From Aquimarina sp. BL5 (GTDB taxonomy: Bacteria > Bacteroidota > Bacteroidia > Flavobacteriales > Flavobacteriaceae): 64,000 nt of DNA. The stretch covers positions 744,001-808,000 of the forward strand of contig NZ_CP031963.1 in NCBI RefSeq assembly GCF_003443675.1. The letters are read 5' to 3'. The notes beneath the pieces are model-generated. The model was not told the DNA's origin, did no database searches, and saw nothing but the letters and a program-made list of their open reading frames with translations. The translations under genes and the position numbers were made by a program. Shown one piece after another: positions 9,123 to 16,643 of this stretch (the stretch's first letter is position 1; every line of letters starts with the position of its first letter).

Positions 9123-9168
9123 TTGTTTTATTATTATAACTGCCGTTAGGATTAGTCAATAAATTAAA

Positions 9169-9212
9169 AATACTAAACTTTTGATGAAGCATTCATTCAA
9201 AAGTTTAGTATT
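9169..9212 (-). terminator. Rho-independent terminator of the lipoprotein gene
   Basis: Perfect 16-base stem (9169-9184 with 9197-9212, arm AATACTAAACTTTTGA) and a 12-base loop. On the minus strand it is followed by TTTTTAATTT, so it should end transcription of the gene at 9361-9990; a T-rich tract also follows on the plus strand. Confidence 0.75.
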
Positions 9213-9360
9213 ATCTTTTATTTTAAAGCCTATTATAAACCAATAAGTAGCAAAAAACAAAAATGAAATTGTTAATCAATTGATTTAATAGTCTTTACAA
9301 AAATGAAAAAACTACAGGAAAGGTTTAATAAACCATATTAAAAATAGTATTGTAAAATAA

Positions 9361-9990
9361 TTATCGAATGCTGAAAAAATAGATCCTTTCAGTTTCATTT
9401 ATAAATAATACAGAACGATTGCCGCATTGATTAAATTCGATTTGGTTTGGACGATTTTCTATTTGATAATTTTCGATAATAGATTCATTCCTATTTTCAT
9501 TTTGAACTATTGCACTATTAATCGAAGGCCAATTAATTATGTAGTCCCCAACAATTAATGGTTTTAATCCTATTCTATACGTATATAACGAATTATCATT
9601 ATTCAATTCTGGAAATATTGTTTTTTGGGTATTTTCGCAAACGGTTCTAGGAGAGTAATCTCCTATATCATAAATTAAATCAAACTTATCTATAGCCCCT
9701 TCAGTGTTTGCAGCCCTAGTATTTATAGGCTCTATTAATTTAAAAAGTGTAAATTGATTAAAGATCTTATTTGGATCTTCGTTAAAAATAGAATCGTTGG
9801 TTGACAAATCATAGACTTTTGATGAAACTCGAGCCGTAATCCAAATTGTATCGTCTAAAGAAAAAGTAGCATTTGGTGTTATATTTACTTTATAAGGATT
9901 AAACCTTAGTTGATTTTCCATTTCATCATCGCATTGAAAAGCCATTAATATTGGCACAATACATATAAATCTGAGTACTTTCCTAAACAT
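9361..9990 (-). CDS. Hypothetical lipoprotein
   Basis: 209 residues with a short lipoprotein signal ending in the lipobox A-F-Q-C (Cys20), followed by D-D-E and then a beta-rich domain of about 185 residues containing three further cysteines. I do not recognise the family. The signal puts it in a membrane-anchored, probably outer-membrane, location. Its promoter side (10013-10193) holds three palindromes that may be operators, and the leader just before the ATG (AACATCTAAAAAGAAAG) resembles those of two other genes in this block. A strong hairpin terminator follows its stop. Confidence 0.7.
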   Translation of the reverse strand: MFRKVLRFICIVPILMAFQCDDEMENQLRFNPYKVNITPNATFSLDDTIWITARVSSKVYDLSTNDSIFNEDPNKIFNQFTLFKLIEPINTRAANTEGAIDKFDLIYDIGDYSPRTVCENTQKTIFPELNNDNSLYTYRIGLKPLIVGDYIINWPSINSAIVQNENRNESIIENYQIENRPNQIEFNQCGNRSVLFINETERIYFFSIR

Positions 9991-10018
9991 TTCTTTCTTT
10001 TTAGATGTTACAAAATGA

Positions 10019-10104
10019 AATAGGTTGCGTAACCTATTGATTAACGTTAATACTCTCTTAGATATTTTTTAATAGTTTATGTTAACGAGTTAGTAATTAC
10101 TAAC
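10019..10104. promoter_or_regulatory. Cluster of three palindromes upstream of the lipoprotein gene
   Basis: Three inverted repeats lie within 90 bases: AATAGGTT-n4-AACCTATT at 10019-10038, the perfect 12-mer ATTAACGTTAAT at 10040-10051, and the perfect 16-mer GTTAGTAATTACTAAC at 10089-10104. They sit upstream of the lipoprotein start (9990) and just after the damaged HxlR gene. HxlR and MarR type dimers bind sites of this kind (GTTAG/CTAAC-like arms), so operator function is plausible but unproven. Confidence 0.5.
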
Positions 10105-10166
10105 AGAATAGAAACTTTCATTTTGTTTTCTTAAGTATTTTCAACAATGATTAGTTTGATAAACTA

Positions 10167-10510
10167 TTATTTAGTTTTATTCTCCTTACCCCATTACTGC
10201 ATACTTTGAACAATAGGCATTAATGAATTACCTGTTTCTGTTAAAAAGTATTTGACTCTTGGAGAAATTTCTGCATAGATTTTCCGCAATATCATATCAT
10301 CTCTTTCATGTTCCCCAAGTTGAGTGGTTAACATCTGTTTACTAATACCCTGAATTCTTTTATATAGTTTTCCAAAATGATTAGTATCTTTAGAAATTAG
10401 ATATAAAACTATAGGCTTCCATTTTCCTCCAATCTTTGCCATACAATACACAACCGGACAGTTATCATACAAAAAAGATACAGAATCAATATCTGAGTTT
10501 TGTTTTTCAT
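10167..10510 (-). pseudogene. HxlR-family regulator, damaged at both ends
   Basis: The frame 10472-10194 encodes an HxlR winged-helix protein (I-G-G-K-W-K-P-I-V-L-Y, then I-S-P-R-V-K-Y-F-L-T-E-T-G), normally a redox- or electrophile-sensing dimer with a conserved N-terminal Cys (here in Y-D-N-C-P). It has only a TTG start at 10472. Homologous-looking sequence continues upstream (N-S-D-I-D-S-V-S-F-L-Y-D-N-C-P), and the ATG at 10510 is out of frame by one base; one more A in the following A5 run would give M-K-K-Q-N-S-D-I-D-S. At the other end an in-frame TAA (10194-10196) interrupts M-Q-stop-W-G-K-E-N-K-T-K, with the family's usual W-G-K tail and a second TAA at 10167. Two lesions make decay likely; the truncated core could still fold. 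Confidence 0.65.
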
Positions 10511-10590
10511 AATATGGTACAATCGTTTTATCTACGGTTAACTTCGGTATTATTGTAACTACTACCCTTATTATTACAATATACTTTATT

Positions 10591-10647
10591 CAAATAAAAA
10601 ACGGTTTGAGTTATTACTCAAACCGCTATTACTTACACGCCGTTATT
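10591..10647 (-). terminator. Terminator hairpin inside a repeated 3' element (copy 1)
   Basis: On the minus strand a perfect 10-base stem (CGGTTTGAGT, 10602-10611 with 10616-10625, 4-base loop) is followed by TTTTTTATTTG. It lies after the stop of the glycine-zipper gene. The 46 bases 10602-10647 align with 17465-17509, with 38 matching columns and one gap, sharing AATAACGG, AGTAATAGCG and the stem. Confidence 0.75.
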
Positions 10648-10683
10648 GGCAATAGTTTAGTTAAGATTATGTCTTTTCGAATC

Positions 10684-10851
10684 TTATTTCTTGTTCTCTT
10701 TTTTAACTCCAGTTCCAAGAGCTGATCCAAGTATTAAACCAACACCAGCGCCAAAAGACAAGCCAATTGCAATATTATTTGCCAAGATTCCAATACAAAG
10801 TCCAATTCCTGCTCCAAAAACTAAACCTAATGTTATATATCTATTTTTCAT
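10684..10851 (-). CDS. Glycine-zipper small membrane protein (55 aa)
   Basis: A short gene of 55 codons plus stop, starting ATG at 10851. The product is almost entirely a repeat of small residues: G-L-V-F-G-A-G-I-G-L near residues 9-18 and the near copy G-L-S-F-G-A-G-V-G-L near 30-39, each a hydrophobic glycine-zipper helix, with a short basic tail V-K-K-E-N-K-K. Such peptides insert in membranes and may oligomerise; no specific function is known. It begins 23 bases after the NmrA-like stop, behind a leader (AACCATCTAAAAATCAAAA) nearly identical to that of the SRPBCC gene at 18003, and is followed by a terminator of the shared 3' element. Gene status rests on the clean start, stop and internal duplication. 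Confidence 0.72.
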   Translation of the reverse strand: MKNRYITLGLVFGAGIGLCIGILANNIAIGLSFGAGVGLILGSALGTGVKKENKK

Positions 10852-10874
10852 ATTTTGATTTTTAGATGGTTAAT

Positions 10875-11720
10875 TTATAAACTCTGAGCAATTGTCTGAT
10901 TCCAAATACCAGTGGCAGCAGTTTCTCTAGCAAATGTTTCAAAATCTATGGCTGGCCTGCCCAATACTTTGGCTACATCATCAGATACTTCTTGGTTTTC
11001 TGGATTTCCTAGTACTTCTTGGAATAAATACCCGAACAACCATACATAAGAATCAGGTAATCCTGCTTTTTTCATACCTTCCTTAAATTCTTCAATAGAA
11101 ATAGGAATAAATTGAATATGCTTGTTAGTAGCTTCAGCCATAATTTCAACCACTTCCTTAAAAGTTCTTTTTTGAGGTCCGGTAACGGTTATGGTTTGTC
11201 CGTTATAGTTTTCATCGACAATTACTTTAGAAACTACATCCGCTATATCATTGACATCTACAAATGGAATTTCTGCATCTGGCATTGGTAATGCAACAGT
11301 ACCATTGAGTACAAATTCTAAGAAAGCACCTTCACTAAAGTTTTGATTGAACCACGACGCTCTAACCAAAGTGTAGTTTAAACCAGAGTTTGACACGATT
11401 TCTTCGCAGGCTTCTGCTTCTGCCTCACCTTTTCCAGAAAGTAATACTACTTTTTCTAAACCAGCCTCTAAAGCTTTTTTGGTAAGTGTACTGATGGCAT
11501 CTCTAGAGCCAGGTACTGCCAAATCTGGGTAGTATACAATATAGGCTCTATCCATATTTTTTAAAGCAGCATCATAGGTGTCTGTGTTTTCCCAATCAAA
11601 TGCTGGGTTTGTTTTTCTGCCTACAACGCGTACATTGTGTCCTAATTGGGTTAAATTTTCTGCTACTCGGCGACCGGTTTTACCGTTTCCTCCGATAACT
11701 AAAATGTTTTCTGTTTTCAT
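10875..11720 (-). CDS. NmrA-like NAD(P)-binding Rossmann protein
   Basis: 281 residues of the atypical short-chain dehydrogenase (NmrA-like) family. The dinucleotide fold is at the start: I-L-V-I-G-G-N-G-K-T-G-R-R-V (6-19), with R-V-V-G-R-K after strand 2, which favours NADPH. The remainder has the P-F-V-D-V-N-D-I-A-D-V motif and the C-terminal substrate lobe seen in azoreductase- and quinone-reductase-like members. Probably a redox-sensing protein or NADPH-dependent reductase of small aromatics. It is the last large gene in a row of four on the minus strand, following the DUF5367-like gene at 53 bases. Confidence 0.85.
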   Translation of the reverse strand: MKTENILVIGGNGKTGRRVAENLTQLGHNVRVVGRKTNPAFDWENTDTYDAALKNMDRAYIVYYPDLAVPGSRDAISTLTKKALEAGLEKVVLLSGKGEAEAEACEEIVSNSGLNYTLVRASWFNQNFSEGAFLEFVLNGTVALPMPDAEIPFVDVNDIADVVSKVIVDENYNGQTITVTGPQKRTFKEVVEIMAEATNKHIQFIPISIEEFKEGMKKAGLPDSYVWLFGYLFQEVLGNPENQEVSDDVAKVLGRPAIDFETFARETAATGIWNQTIAQSL

Positions 11721-11773
11721 TTCTATTCGTTTTTAAATTATTATTAATTATTTGAAACTTTTTGATTTTACTT

Positions 11774-12178
11774 TTATAAGCAATTTGCAGTATTTGTTTT
11801 ACTAAAAACTTTAGTATACCAATACACGCTACTCATTGCGATAAACTCTATTCCAATGAGCCAAAAACCCGCAGCAGCAAAGAAGCTATAATAGGATCCT
11901 CCGTCAGGAATTATTAAATAGGGAACCGTAATTAAAACATCCAAAATGGTAGCGGTTAAAAAGAAAACTAGCCCTAACCAGTATCCTTTTATAGTACTTT
12001 TTTTACTGTAATATAGTTTTGCTCCTAACCACACTACAGGTAGTATTCCTAAAGACAATAAAATATTTGCCTGAAATTCTGGGTCTTCCAAAATCGGAAT
12101 GTAGAAGGAAATTGTGTAAATACTTACTCCAATTATCCAGATAATAATTCCAATACTAATAGCTCTTAAATGTTTCAT
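11774..12178 (-). CDS. DUF5367-like four-helix membrane protein
   Basis: 134 residues with four hydrophobic helices (about 7-28, 38-54, 67-90, 99-120). The sequence pattern, with I-I-W-I-I-G-V-S-I-Y-T near the N-terminus, L-D-V-L-I-T-V-P-Y in helix 3 and G-F-W-L-I-G-I-E-F-I in helix 4, resembles DUF5367 membrane proteins from memory; the function of that family is unknown. It sits between the DUF1772 gene (51 bases) and the NmrA-like gene (53 bases) on the same strand, suggesting one transcript. Confidence 0.6.
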   Translation of the reverse strand: MKHLRAISIGIIIWIIGVSIYTISFYIPILEDPEFQANILLSLGILPVVWLGAKLYYSKKSTIKGYWLGLVFFLTATILDVLITVPYLIIPDGGSYYSFFAAAGFWLIGIEFIAMSSVYWYTKVFSKTNTANCL

Positions 12179-12229
12179 AACTGTTCGTTTTTTGATTGAT
12201 TATTTGTTTCAGCTCTTTGATGACTTGTC

Positions 12230-12721
12230 TTATTTTATGTAAAGCATGCCTACGATTAAAAGTGTAAAAGCGCTAAATGATGATACTGTTCTTATGATAT
12301 GCCAACGATTCCAAGGTTGTTCAAACTTGTTTCGAAGCTCATGCAATTCAATTTTTGAAAGTGTTTCTAAATTAGAGGCATCCAAAACCTCATTTAATGG
12401 AACGTTTCCAAAAATGGTTACAAGACCAATTCCAACAAAAAACAGTATTGCAGCCGCAAGGAATAGCCAGAAACTTATACTGTTGTTTTTAAATAAATAG
12501 GTATTTACAAAGAGTAATATGACAGGACCAAAAAATACTACCATAAAACGGGTATTTATAATTGCTCTATTCATTGATTGAAAAGACCTTAAGAAGGTTA
12601 AGTTGTCTAGTCGACCAACTCCAGGTGTAACAGCATTAGACCAAGTAAAACATAAACCAGCTGTAAGACCAGTAAATAGTAAACCGAGCATTAACACAAT
12701 AAATTTTAGTTTAAATTCCAT
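12230..12721 (-). CDS. DUF1772 (anthrone oxygenase-like) membrane protein
   Basis: 163 residues with four predicted helices and the DUF1772 pattern: G-L-T-A-G-L-C-F-T-W-S-N-A-V-T-P-G-V in helix 1, F-L-R-S-F-Q-S-M-N-R-A-I after it, F-G-N-V-P-L-N-E in the centre and W-N-R-W-H-I-I-R-T before the last helix. The family includes fungal anthrone oxygenases, but bacterial members have no proven reaction. Its start codon lies inside the last codons of the cytochrome gene (11-base overlap), so the two are translationally coupled. Confidence 0.8.
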   Translation of the reverse strand: MEFKLKFIVLMLGLLFTGLTAGLCFTWSNAVTPGVGRLDNLTFLRSFQSMNRAIINTRFMVVFFGPVILLFVNTYLFKNNSISFWLFLAAAILFFVGIGLVTIFGNVPLNEVLDASNLETLSKIELHELRNKFEQPWNRWHIIRTVSSFSAFTLLIVGMLYIK

Positions 12722-13082
12722 TAGCTGATGTTTTTGTAGACGTTATCCACGTTAATAATTCTTGATATTCCTTAGAGTTGAGTTTTATTTTTTTACCCTT
12801 AGGCATTCTTTTTTTTATGAATACTTGCTTGTAGATATCATTAGCCCAAGGATTCATGTTCTCTAATGTGAACACACGTCTTTTATTCCTTTTGTAATGA
12901 CAAACATTACATTTGTTTTCTAAGATTTTAAATGCTTCAGCTTTAGAATCTTTTACTACATAATTTAAAGTGTATCCCGAAGTAGATTCCGTATTCTCTT
13001 GAATCGATTCGTAAGTGTTTTTTGAATTAATAGTTAATATTGTAAAAATTCCTATTATTAGTTTTATTATCGTTATCATCAT
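12711..13082 (-). CDS. Small c-type cytochrome-like protein
   Basis: 123 residues with an N-terminal hydrophobic helix (signal or anchor, about 2-20) and one heme c attachment motif, C-N-V-C-H, near residue 59. An axial methionine is offered by K-K-R-M-P-K-G around residue 92, as in short mono-heme cytochromes; a W-I-T-S helix follows. It would be periplasmic and carry one heme. It is the first gene of a four-gene row with DUF1772, DUF5367-like and NmrA-like genes and overlaps the second by 11 bases. An electron-transfer role with the neighbouring membrane protein is inference. Confidence 0.78.
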   Translation of the reverse strand: MMITIIKLIIGIFTILTINSKNTYESIQENTESTSGYTLNYVVKDSKAEAFKILENKCNVCHYKRNKRRVFTLENMNPWANDIYKQVFIKKRMPKGKKIKLNSKEYQELLTWITSTKTSANGI

Positions 13083-13185
13083 TATATAGCGTTATTTATT
13101 TGATGATACAAAAGTGCGAAGTGATCAAAAGAGTTTTTTGACACTTAAAGACAATCTCTTGACATTTTACGCCAAAAAGGATTAT

Positions 13186-14175
13186 TTAGTTATTTTTTCT
13201 GAATTCTGAAGGTGTGAGGTCAGTCCATTTTTTGAAGGCACGATTAAATGCACTTTGTTCAGAGAAGCCCGTTAAGAATGCTATTTCGCCTACGCTTTGT
13301 GTAGTATTCCGTAGCATATCTTTTGCGATGTTTTCTTGAGTCTTTTTAATTAAATCACGATAAGTCACACCCGCTTCAGAAAGTCTTCTGGTAAGTGTTC
13401 TGTTACTCATAGCAGTAAGATCAGCAATATGATGAATACTTGGAATTCCGGTAGGCAGTGCGTCTTTTATAAGGGATTCGACATCACGCGCAAACTTTGT
13501 GCCTGGGATTTTAATACCTTTAGTTTTTTCATCTACTTGTTGTAAGAGGTAACTATTAATGCTAGCATCAGCTTTAGCTGTTCTTAAATTGAGATCTTCT
13601 GTTTTATAGCTTATCGCATACTGTGGTTGATTAAATAATATAGGACAATTAAAAGCATCATTATAGCTAGTTAAATCTTGCGATGGACCGTGTTTAAAAC
13701 TAACTTGAATAGGAGAGATATCTTTTTCAGACATAGCTTGGAGTACGACTACCGTGGCAGATAAGCTAGCTTCTGTAGATAATTCCATACCTCTACGATG
13801 TGCTTCTCTATTGAGTATGACATGAGAAACGTTTCCTTCTTCTTTAATTTTCCATACAAATGTATTCGAGAGGAGTTTAAAATAACGATCACTACGTTCA
13901 AAAATTTCTCCTACTTTAGAACAAGTACGCCATGATAGTCCTAATACACCATAATCCTCAATTAGCATTTGCTGGCCTACCCTAACCCCAAATCCAGGAC
14001 CTAATTTATCATCCAATAATTCATGTAAATCCAGAAATTCCTCTGCAGCAATAACCTGCAAATGCTTTGCTTCATCTATTGACGTAGGCAATTCCATAAA
14101 ATCACCCCTAGACATGCCTTCTGCAATGGCACAATTAATCATCTTGAGGTATAGACTTATAGAAAAGTATTTCAT
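13186..14175 (-). CDS. AraC-family regulator with arabinose-binding-like N-domain
   Basis: 329 residues. Residues 15-200 match the AraC_arabinose_bd (OruR/ArgR-type) sensor domain in style (G-F-G-V-R-V-G-Q-Q-M, D-Y-G-V-L-G-L-S-W-R-T-C), and residues 235-329 form the two-HTH AraC DNA-binding domain (I-A-D-L-T-A-M-S-N-R-T-L-T-R-R-L and G-F-S-E-Q-S-A-F-N-R-A-F-K-K-W-T). The gene lies between the cytochrome operon downstream and the FMN reductase-DoxX genes upstream, all on the minus strand, so it probably controls one of them. Ligand unknown. Confidence 0.9.
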   Translation of the reverse strand: MKYFSISLYLKMINCAIAEGMSRGDFMELPTSIDEAKHLQVIAAEEFLDLHELLDDKLGPGFGVRVGQQMLIEDYGVLGLSWRTCSKVGEIFERSDRYFKLLSNTFVWKIKEEGNVSHVILNREAHRRGMELSTEASLSATVVVLQAMSEKDISPIQVSFKHGPSQDLTSYNDAFNCPILFNQPQYAISYKTEDLNLRTAKADASINSYLLQQVDEKTKGIKIPGTKFARDVESLIKDALPTGIPSIHHIADLTAMSNRTLTRRLSEAGVTYRDLIKKTQENIAKDMLRNTTQSVGEIAFLTGFSEQSAFNRAFKKWTDLTPSEFRKNN

Positions 14176-14209
14176 ACGTGTAAGAAACTAAGATTTAAAT
14201 ATAACAATT

Positions 14210-14758
14210 TTAATTATTGAACTTGTTATTCAATTGCTGTTCAAAGAGCAATATTTTTTGACTCAATTCTTCTTTTAATTCAGTATCAGAAATTCCATTT
14301 TCTAAAAAATTATCATAGAAATTGGGTAAAGAAAAATCTGCAATTATACTACCTCCTAAATATGGAAAATACGTCTTAGCAGATTTCAAAACCGTTGCAC
14401 CTCCTCTATCACCAGGCGAAGTCGCCATTAAAAGCATTGGTTTTTCTCTCCATATTTTCATGTTTACTCGAGATAACCAATCGATAGTATTTTTAAATAC
14501 TGCCGCATAGGATCCATTATGTTCTGCAAGAGATATGATAAATCCATCTGCAGCATCAAGTAGTTCATCTAGTCTTTTAACCGCAGTAGGTATACCATTT
14601 TCGGTTTCATAATCAACCCCATAAATAGGCAATACAAAATCATTTAAATCGATTGATATGACTTCTGTGTTTTTTAATAAATGCGATACATATGTCAATA
14701 AATTTTTATTAATAGATTTTTGACTATTACTTCCTGCTATTGTGATTACTTTTTTCAT
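14210..14758 (-). CDS. NADPH-dependent FMN reductase family flavoprotein
   Basis: 182 residues of the flavodoxin-like NADPH-dependent FMN/quinone reductase family. The FMN phosphate loop is I-A-G-S-N-S-Q-K-S-I-N (7-17), and the second flavin-contact loop is S-L-A-E-H-N-G-S-Y-A-A-V (about 96-107), followed by A-T-S-P-G-D-R-G-G at the dimer face. It probably reduces quinones, azo dyes or chromate-like oxidants as a stress enzyme. It starts 2 bases after the DoxX gene stop, so the two are one transcript. Confidence 0.9.
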   Translation of the reverse strand: MKKVITIAGSNSQKSINKNLLTYVSHLLKNTEVISIDLNDFVLPIYGVDYETENGIPTAVKRLDELLDAADGFIISLAEHNGSYAAVFKNTIDWLSRVNMKIWREKPMLLMATSPGDRGGATVLKSAKTYFPYLGGSIIADFSLPNFYDNFLENGISDTELKEELSQKILLFEQQLNNKFNN

Positions 14759-14760
14759 TA

Positions 14761-15216
14761 TTACTGTTTTTTTGAGATTAATTTATCTATTGACCAGGTT
14801 CCACTACCGTTAACCATTATGGTTAATGCCAGGCCTATAATTAAAAGAGAATATTCGTAACCTTCGCCAGCTTGATTTCCAAACCAATTCATAAAAAAGC
14901 CATGCGCTAACTGTGTAGTATAAATGATCCCTATGAACATTCCTATGAGTGATACTGCCCAAAATCTACTGAAAAGACCTAGAATTAGTGAGATAGACCC
15001 AAAAAATTCAATAATTATTATTGAGAATGCTATAAAGCTTGGCAATCCCATTTGAGTTGTAAACGATTCCATCGTTGCCGTATAACCATAACCGCCAAAG
15101 AGTCCTAATAATTTTTGTGCACCATGCGGAAATATTACTAAACCAAGTGTTAATCGAGCAATGCTATAGCCCATATTTGGGTGCGTTTTTAAAAGTTTTT
15201 TTACTAAATGTTTCAT
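14761..15216 (-). CDS. DoxX family membrane protein
   Basis: 151 residues with four hydrophobic helices. DoxX signatures include A-R-L-T-L-G-L-V-I-F-P-H-G-A-Q-K-L-L-G (20-38), then G-L-F-S-R-F-W-A-V and a conserved final glycine-rich helix. DoxX proteins are small membrane redox proteins, linked in some bacteria to thiosulfate:quinone reduction or to thiol-stress complexes. Genes flank it at 2 bases (FMN reductase) and 22 bases (barrel-like protein), consistent with an operon of redox-stress proteins. Confidence 0.88.
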   Translation of the reverse strand: MKHLVKKLLKTHPNMGYSIARLTLGLVIFPHGAQKLLGLFGGYGYTATMESFTTQMGLPSFIAFSIIIIEFFGSISLILGLFSRFWAVSLIGMFIGIIYTTQLAHGFFMNWFGNQAGEGYEYSLLIIGLALTIMVNGSGTWSIDKLISKKQ

Positions 15217-15238
15217 ACTATTTAAGATTTAAAATTGT

Positions 15239-15883
15239 TTATAAAATTTTTCGGTAATACATTCCTAAAGATGACTTTCCTATAGGTTTCTGTCCAAACT
15301 GGTCAAAGTCCACACCAGCACCAAACTGATGTCCCTTAAACGACAGACCTGCGCGTAGTTGCTGAAAACTTCTGGAATGCCTCTCGAATTCATCCCATAC
15401 GGTTAAAAACTGTCCGTTTAACCAGAGAGAAATTTTATCATTTATTGGTGTGTTTAATTGAAGCTGTGCAAAGATCTCTGCATAACTATCATTCGTTTGT
15501 TCAGAATGAGCCACTGTTGGAATAACTACAAATAACACTCGTGAATTTTTTAGGGAGAACTTTACTGAAAAACGTTCCGAATACCCAGAAAAACTATTGT
15601 AATATAGAGATGGCCCTAATGATATATGCTTGTTAATATTCCAGAATAGCGTTGGTTGAACACCTATTTCATCGAAGTTTTGATTTTCTTTATCTTTAAA
15701 TTTCTGAAAAAAAACCAGTGTGTTAATACTAAAAGTCTCACTCTTATCAATAGCATAACTAGAGTATAACGTAAAATCTGTTTTATCAAAACCAGAAAAC
15801 AGTTCTACTTGTGTGAATTGTGCGTGCAAATAGTTTGCAAAGCCAATTATTAAAAAAGATATAATGATTATTGTTTTTTTCAT
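15239..15883 (-). CDS. Putative outer-membrane beta-barrel protein
   Basis: 214 residues with a signal peptide ending near H-A-Q (about residue 22), followed by alternating polar/hydrophobic strands with aromatic girdle residues and an L-terminated final strand (G-M-Y-Y-R-K-I-L). This is the look of a small outer-membrane barrel, but I do not recognise a named family. It precedes DoxX by 22 bases and follows the Crp-like gene by 53 bases on the same strand. Confidence 0.6.
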   Translation of the reverse strand: MKKTIIIISFLIIGFANYLHAQFTQVELFSGFDKTDFTLYSSYAIDKSETFSINTLVFFQKFKDKENQNFDEIGVQPTLFWNINKHISLGPSLYYNSFSGYSERFSVKFSLKNSRVLFVVIPTVAHSEQTNDSYAEIFAQLQLNTPINDKISLWLNGQFLTVWDEFERHSRSFQQLRAGLSFKGHQFGAGVDFDQFGQKPIGKSSLGMYYRKIL

Positions 15884-15936
15884 GCTTCAAAATTCCGATA
15901 GAATCACATGAAAAAAAATGAACTAGTTTAAGACTT

Positions 15937-16530
15937 TTACATTCTATTGACTTTAGTAATAATTTTACTCATAAATTCTGGAGTAATACCAATATATCCA
16001 GCTAGGTCTTTTTGGGTAATTCTATTGACAATTTTTGGATATTTCTTTTTGAACTCTACATATCTTTCTTCTGCGGTTAAGGATATGCCTTGGTTGGAAC
16101 GTCTTATATAACTTATAAGTGACTTTTGATATAGTATGCGATAAAACTTTTCGAATTTTGGTATCTCCTGAAAAAGTAAATCATAGTTCGCTCTAGAGAT
16201 ACCTAATAATTCTGAATTCTCTGTAGCCTTAATAAAATAGCGTGTTGGTTCTTTAGTCATAAAACTAGCCATATCACCAGTCCAATAATCTTCTACTGCA
16301 AACATGGATATGTGCAGTGCACCATCTTCATCTAATGTATAAACCTTTAAACAACCTTTTGTTATAAAATACTCATATTTAGTTATATCACCAGCCTGCA
16401 TTAAAAACGCCTTCTTTTTTACTTTTATTTCAGTAAGTAAAGAGAGGTATTTTTGCTTTTCTAGTTCGGTTAAATCAATAAACCTAGCTATATTATTAAG
16501 AATTAATATATGTGATTCTTTATAGTTCAA
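15937..16530 (-). CDS. Crp/Fnr-family transcription regulator
   Basis: 197 residues. Residues 20-130 form a cyclic-nucleotide-binding beta-roll (F-L-M-Q-A-G-D-I-T-K-Y-E-Y-F-I-T-K-G-C-L-K-V-Y), and the C-terminal helix-turn-helix is I-T-Q-K-D-L-A-G-Y-I-G-I-T-P-E-F-M-S-K-I. The phosphate-binding cassette arginine of cAMP-binding CRP is not obvious, as usual in this Bacteroidetes subgroup, so the effector is unknown. It lies upstream of, and probably controls, the barrel/DoxX/FMN reductase genes. Confidence 0.88.
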   Translation of the reverse strand: MNYKESHILILNNIARFIDLTELEKQKYLSLLTEIKVKKKAFLMQAGDITKYEYFITKGCLKVYTLDEDGALHISMFAVEDYWTGDMASFMTKEPTRYFIKATENSELLGISRANYDLLFQEIPKFEKFYRILYQKSLISYIRRSNQGISLTAEERYVEFKKKYPKIVNRITQKDLAGYIGITPEFMSKIITKVNRM

Positions 16531-16643
16531 TTGAAGTTTATTTTGAATGTTTTTTATGGCAGTTCTTGTTCCTAGATTTGACTGACTTGGTTTAAAGCTC
16601 TAAACTTTTAGTTAAGCATCGAATTCATTTAATTGTATTAATG

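Noticed and set aside
10640..10660. Integron attC site near the shared 3' element
   Set aside because: The GTTATT motif does not satisfy the GTTRRRY core and no integrase gene is in the window, so only a cassette-like border is proposed.
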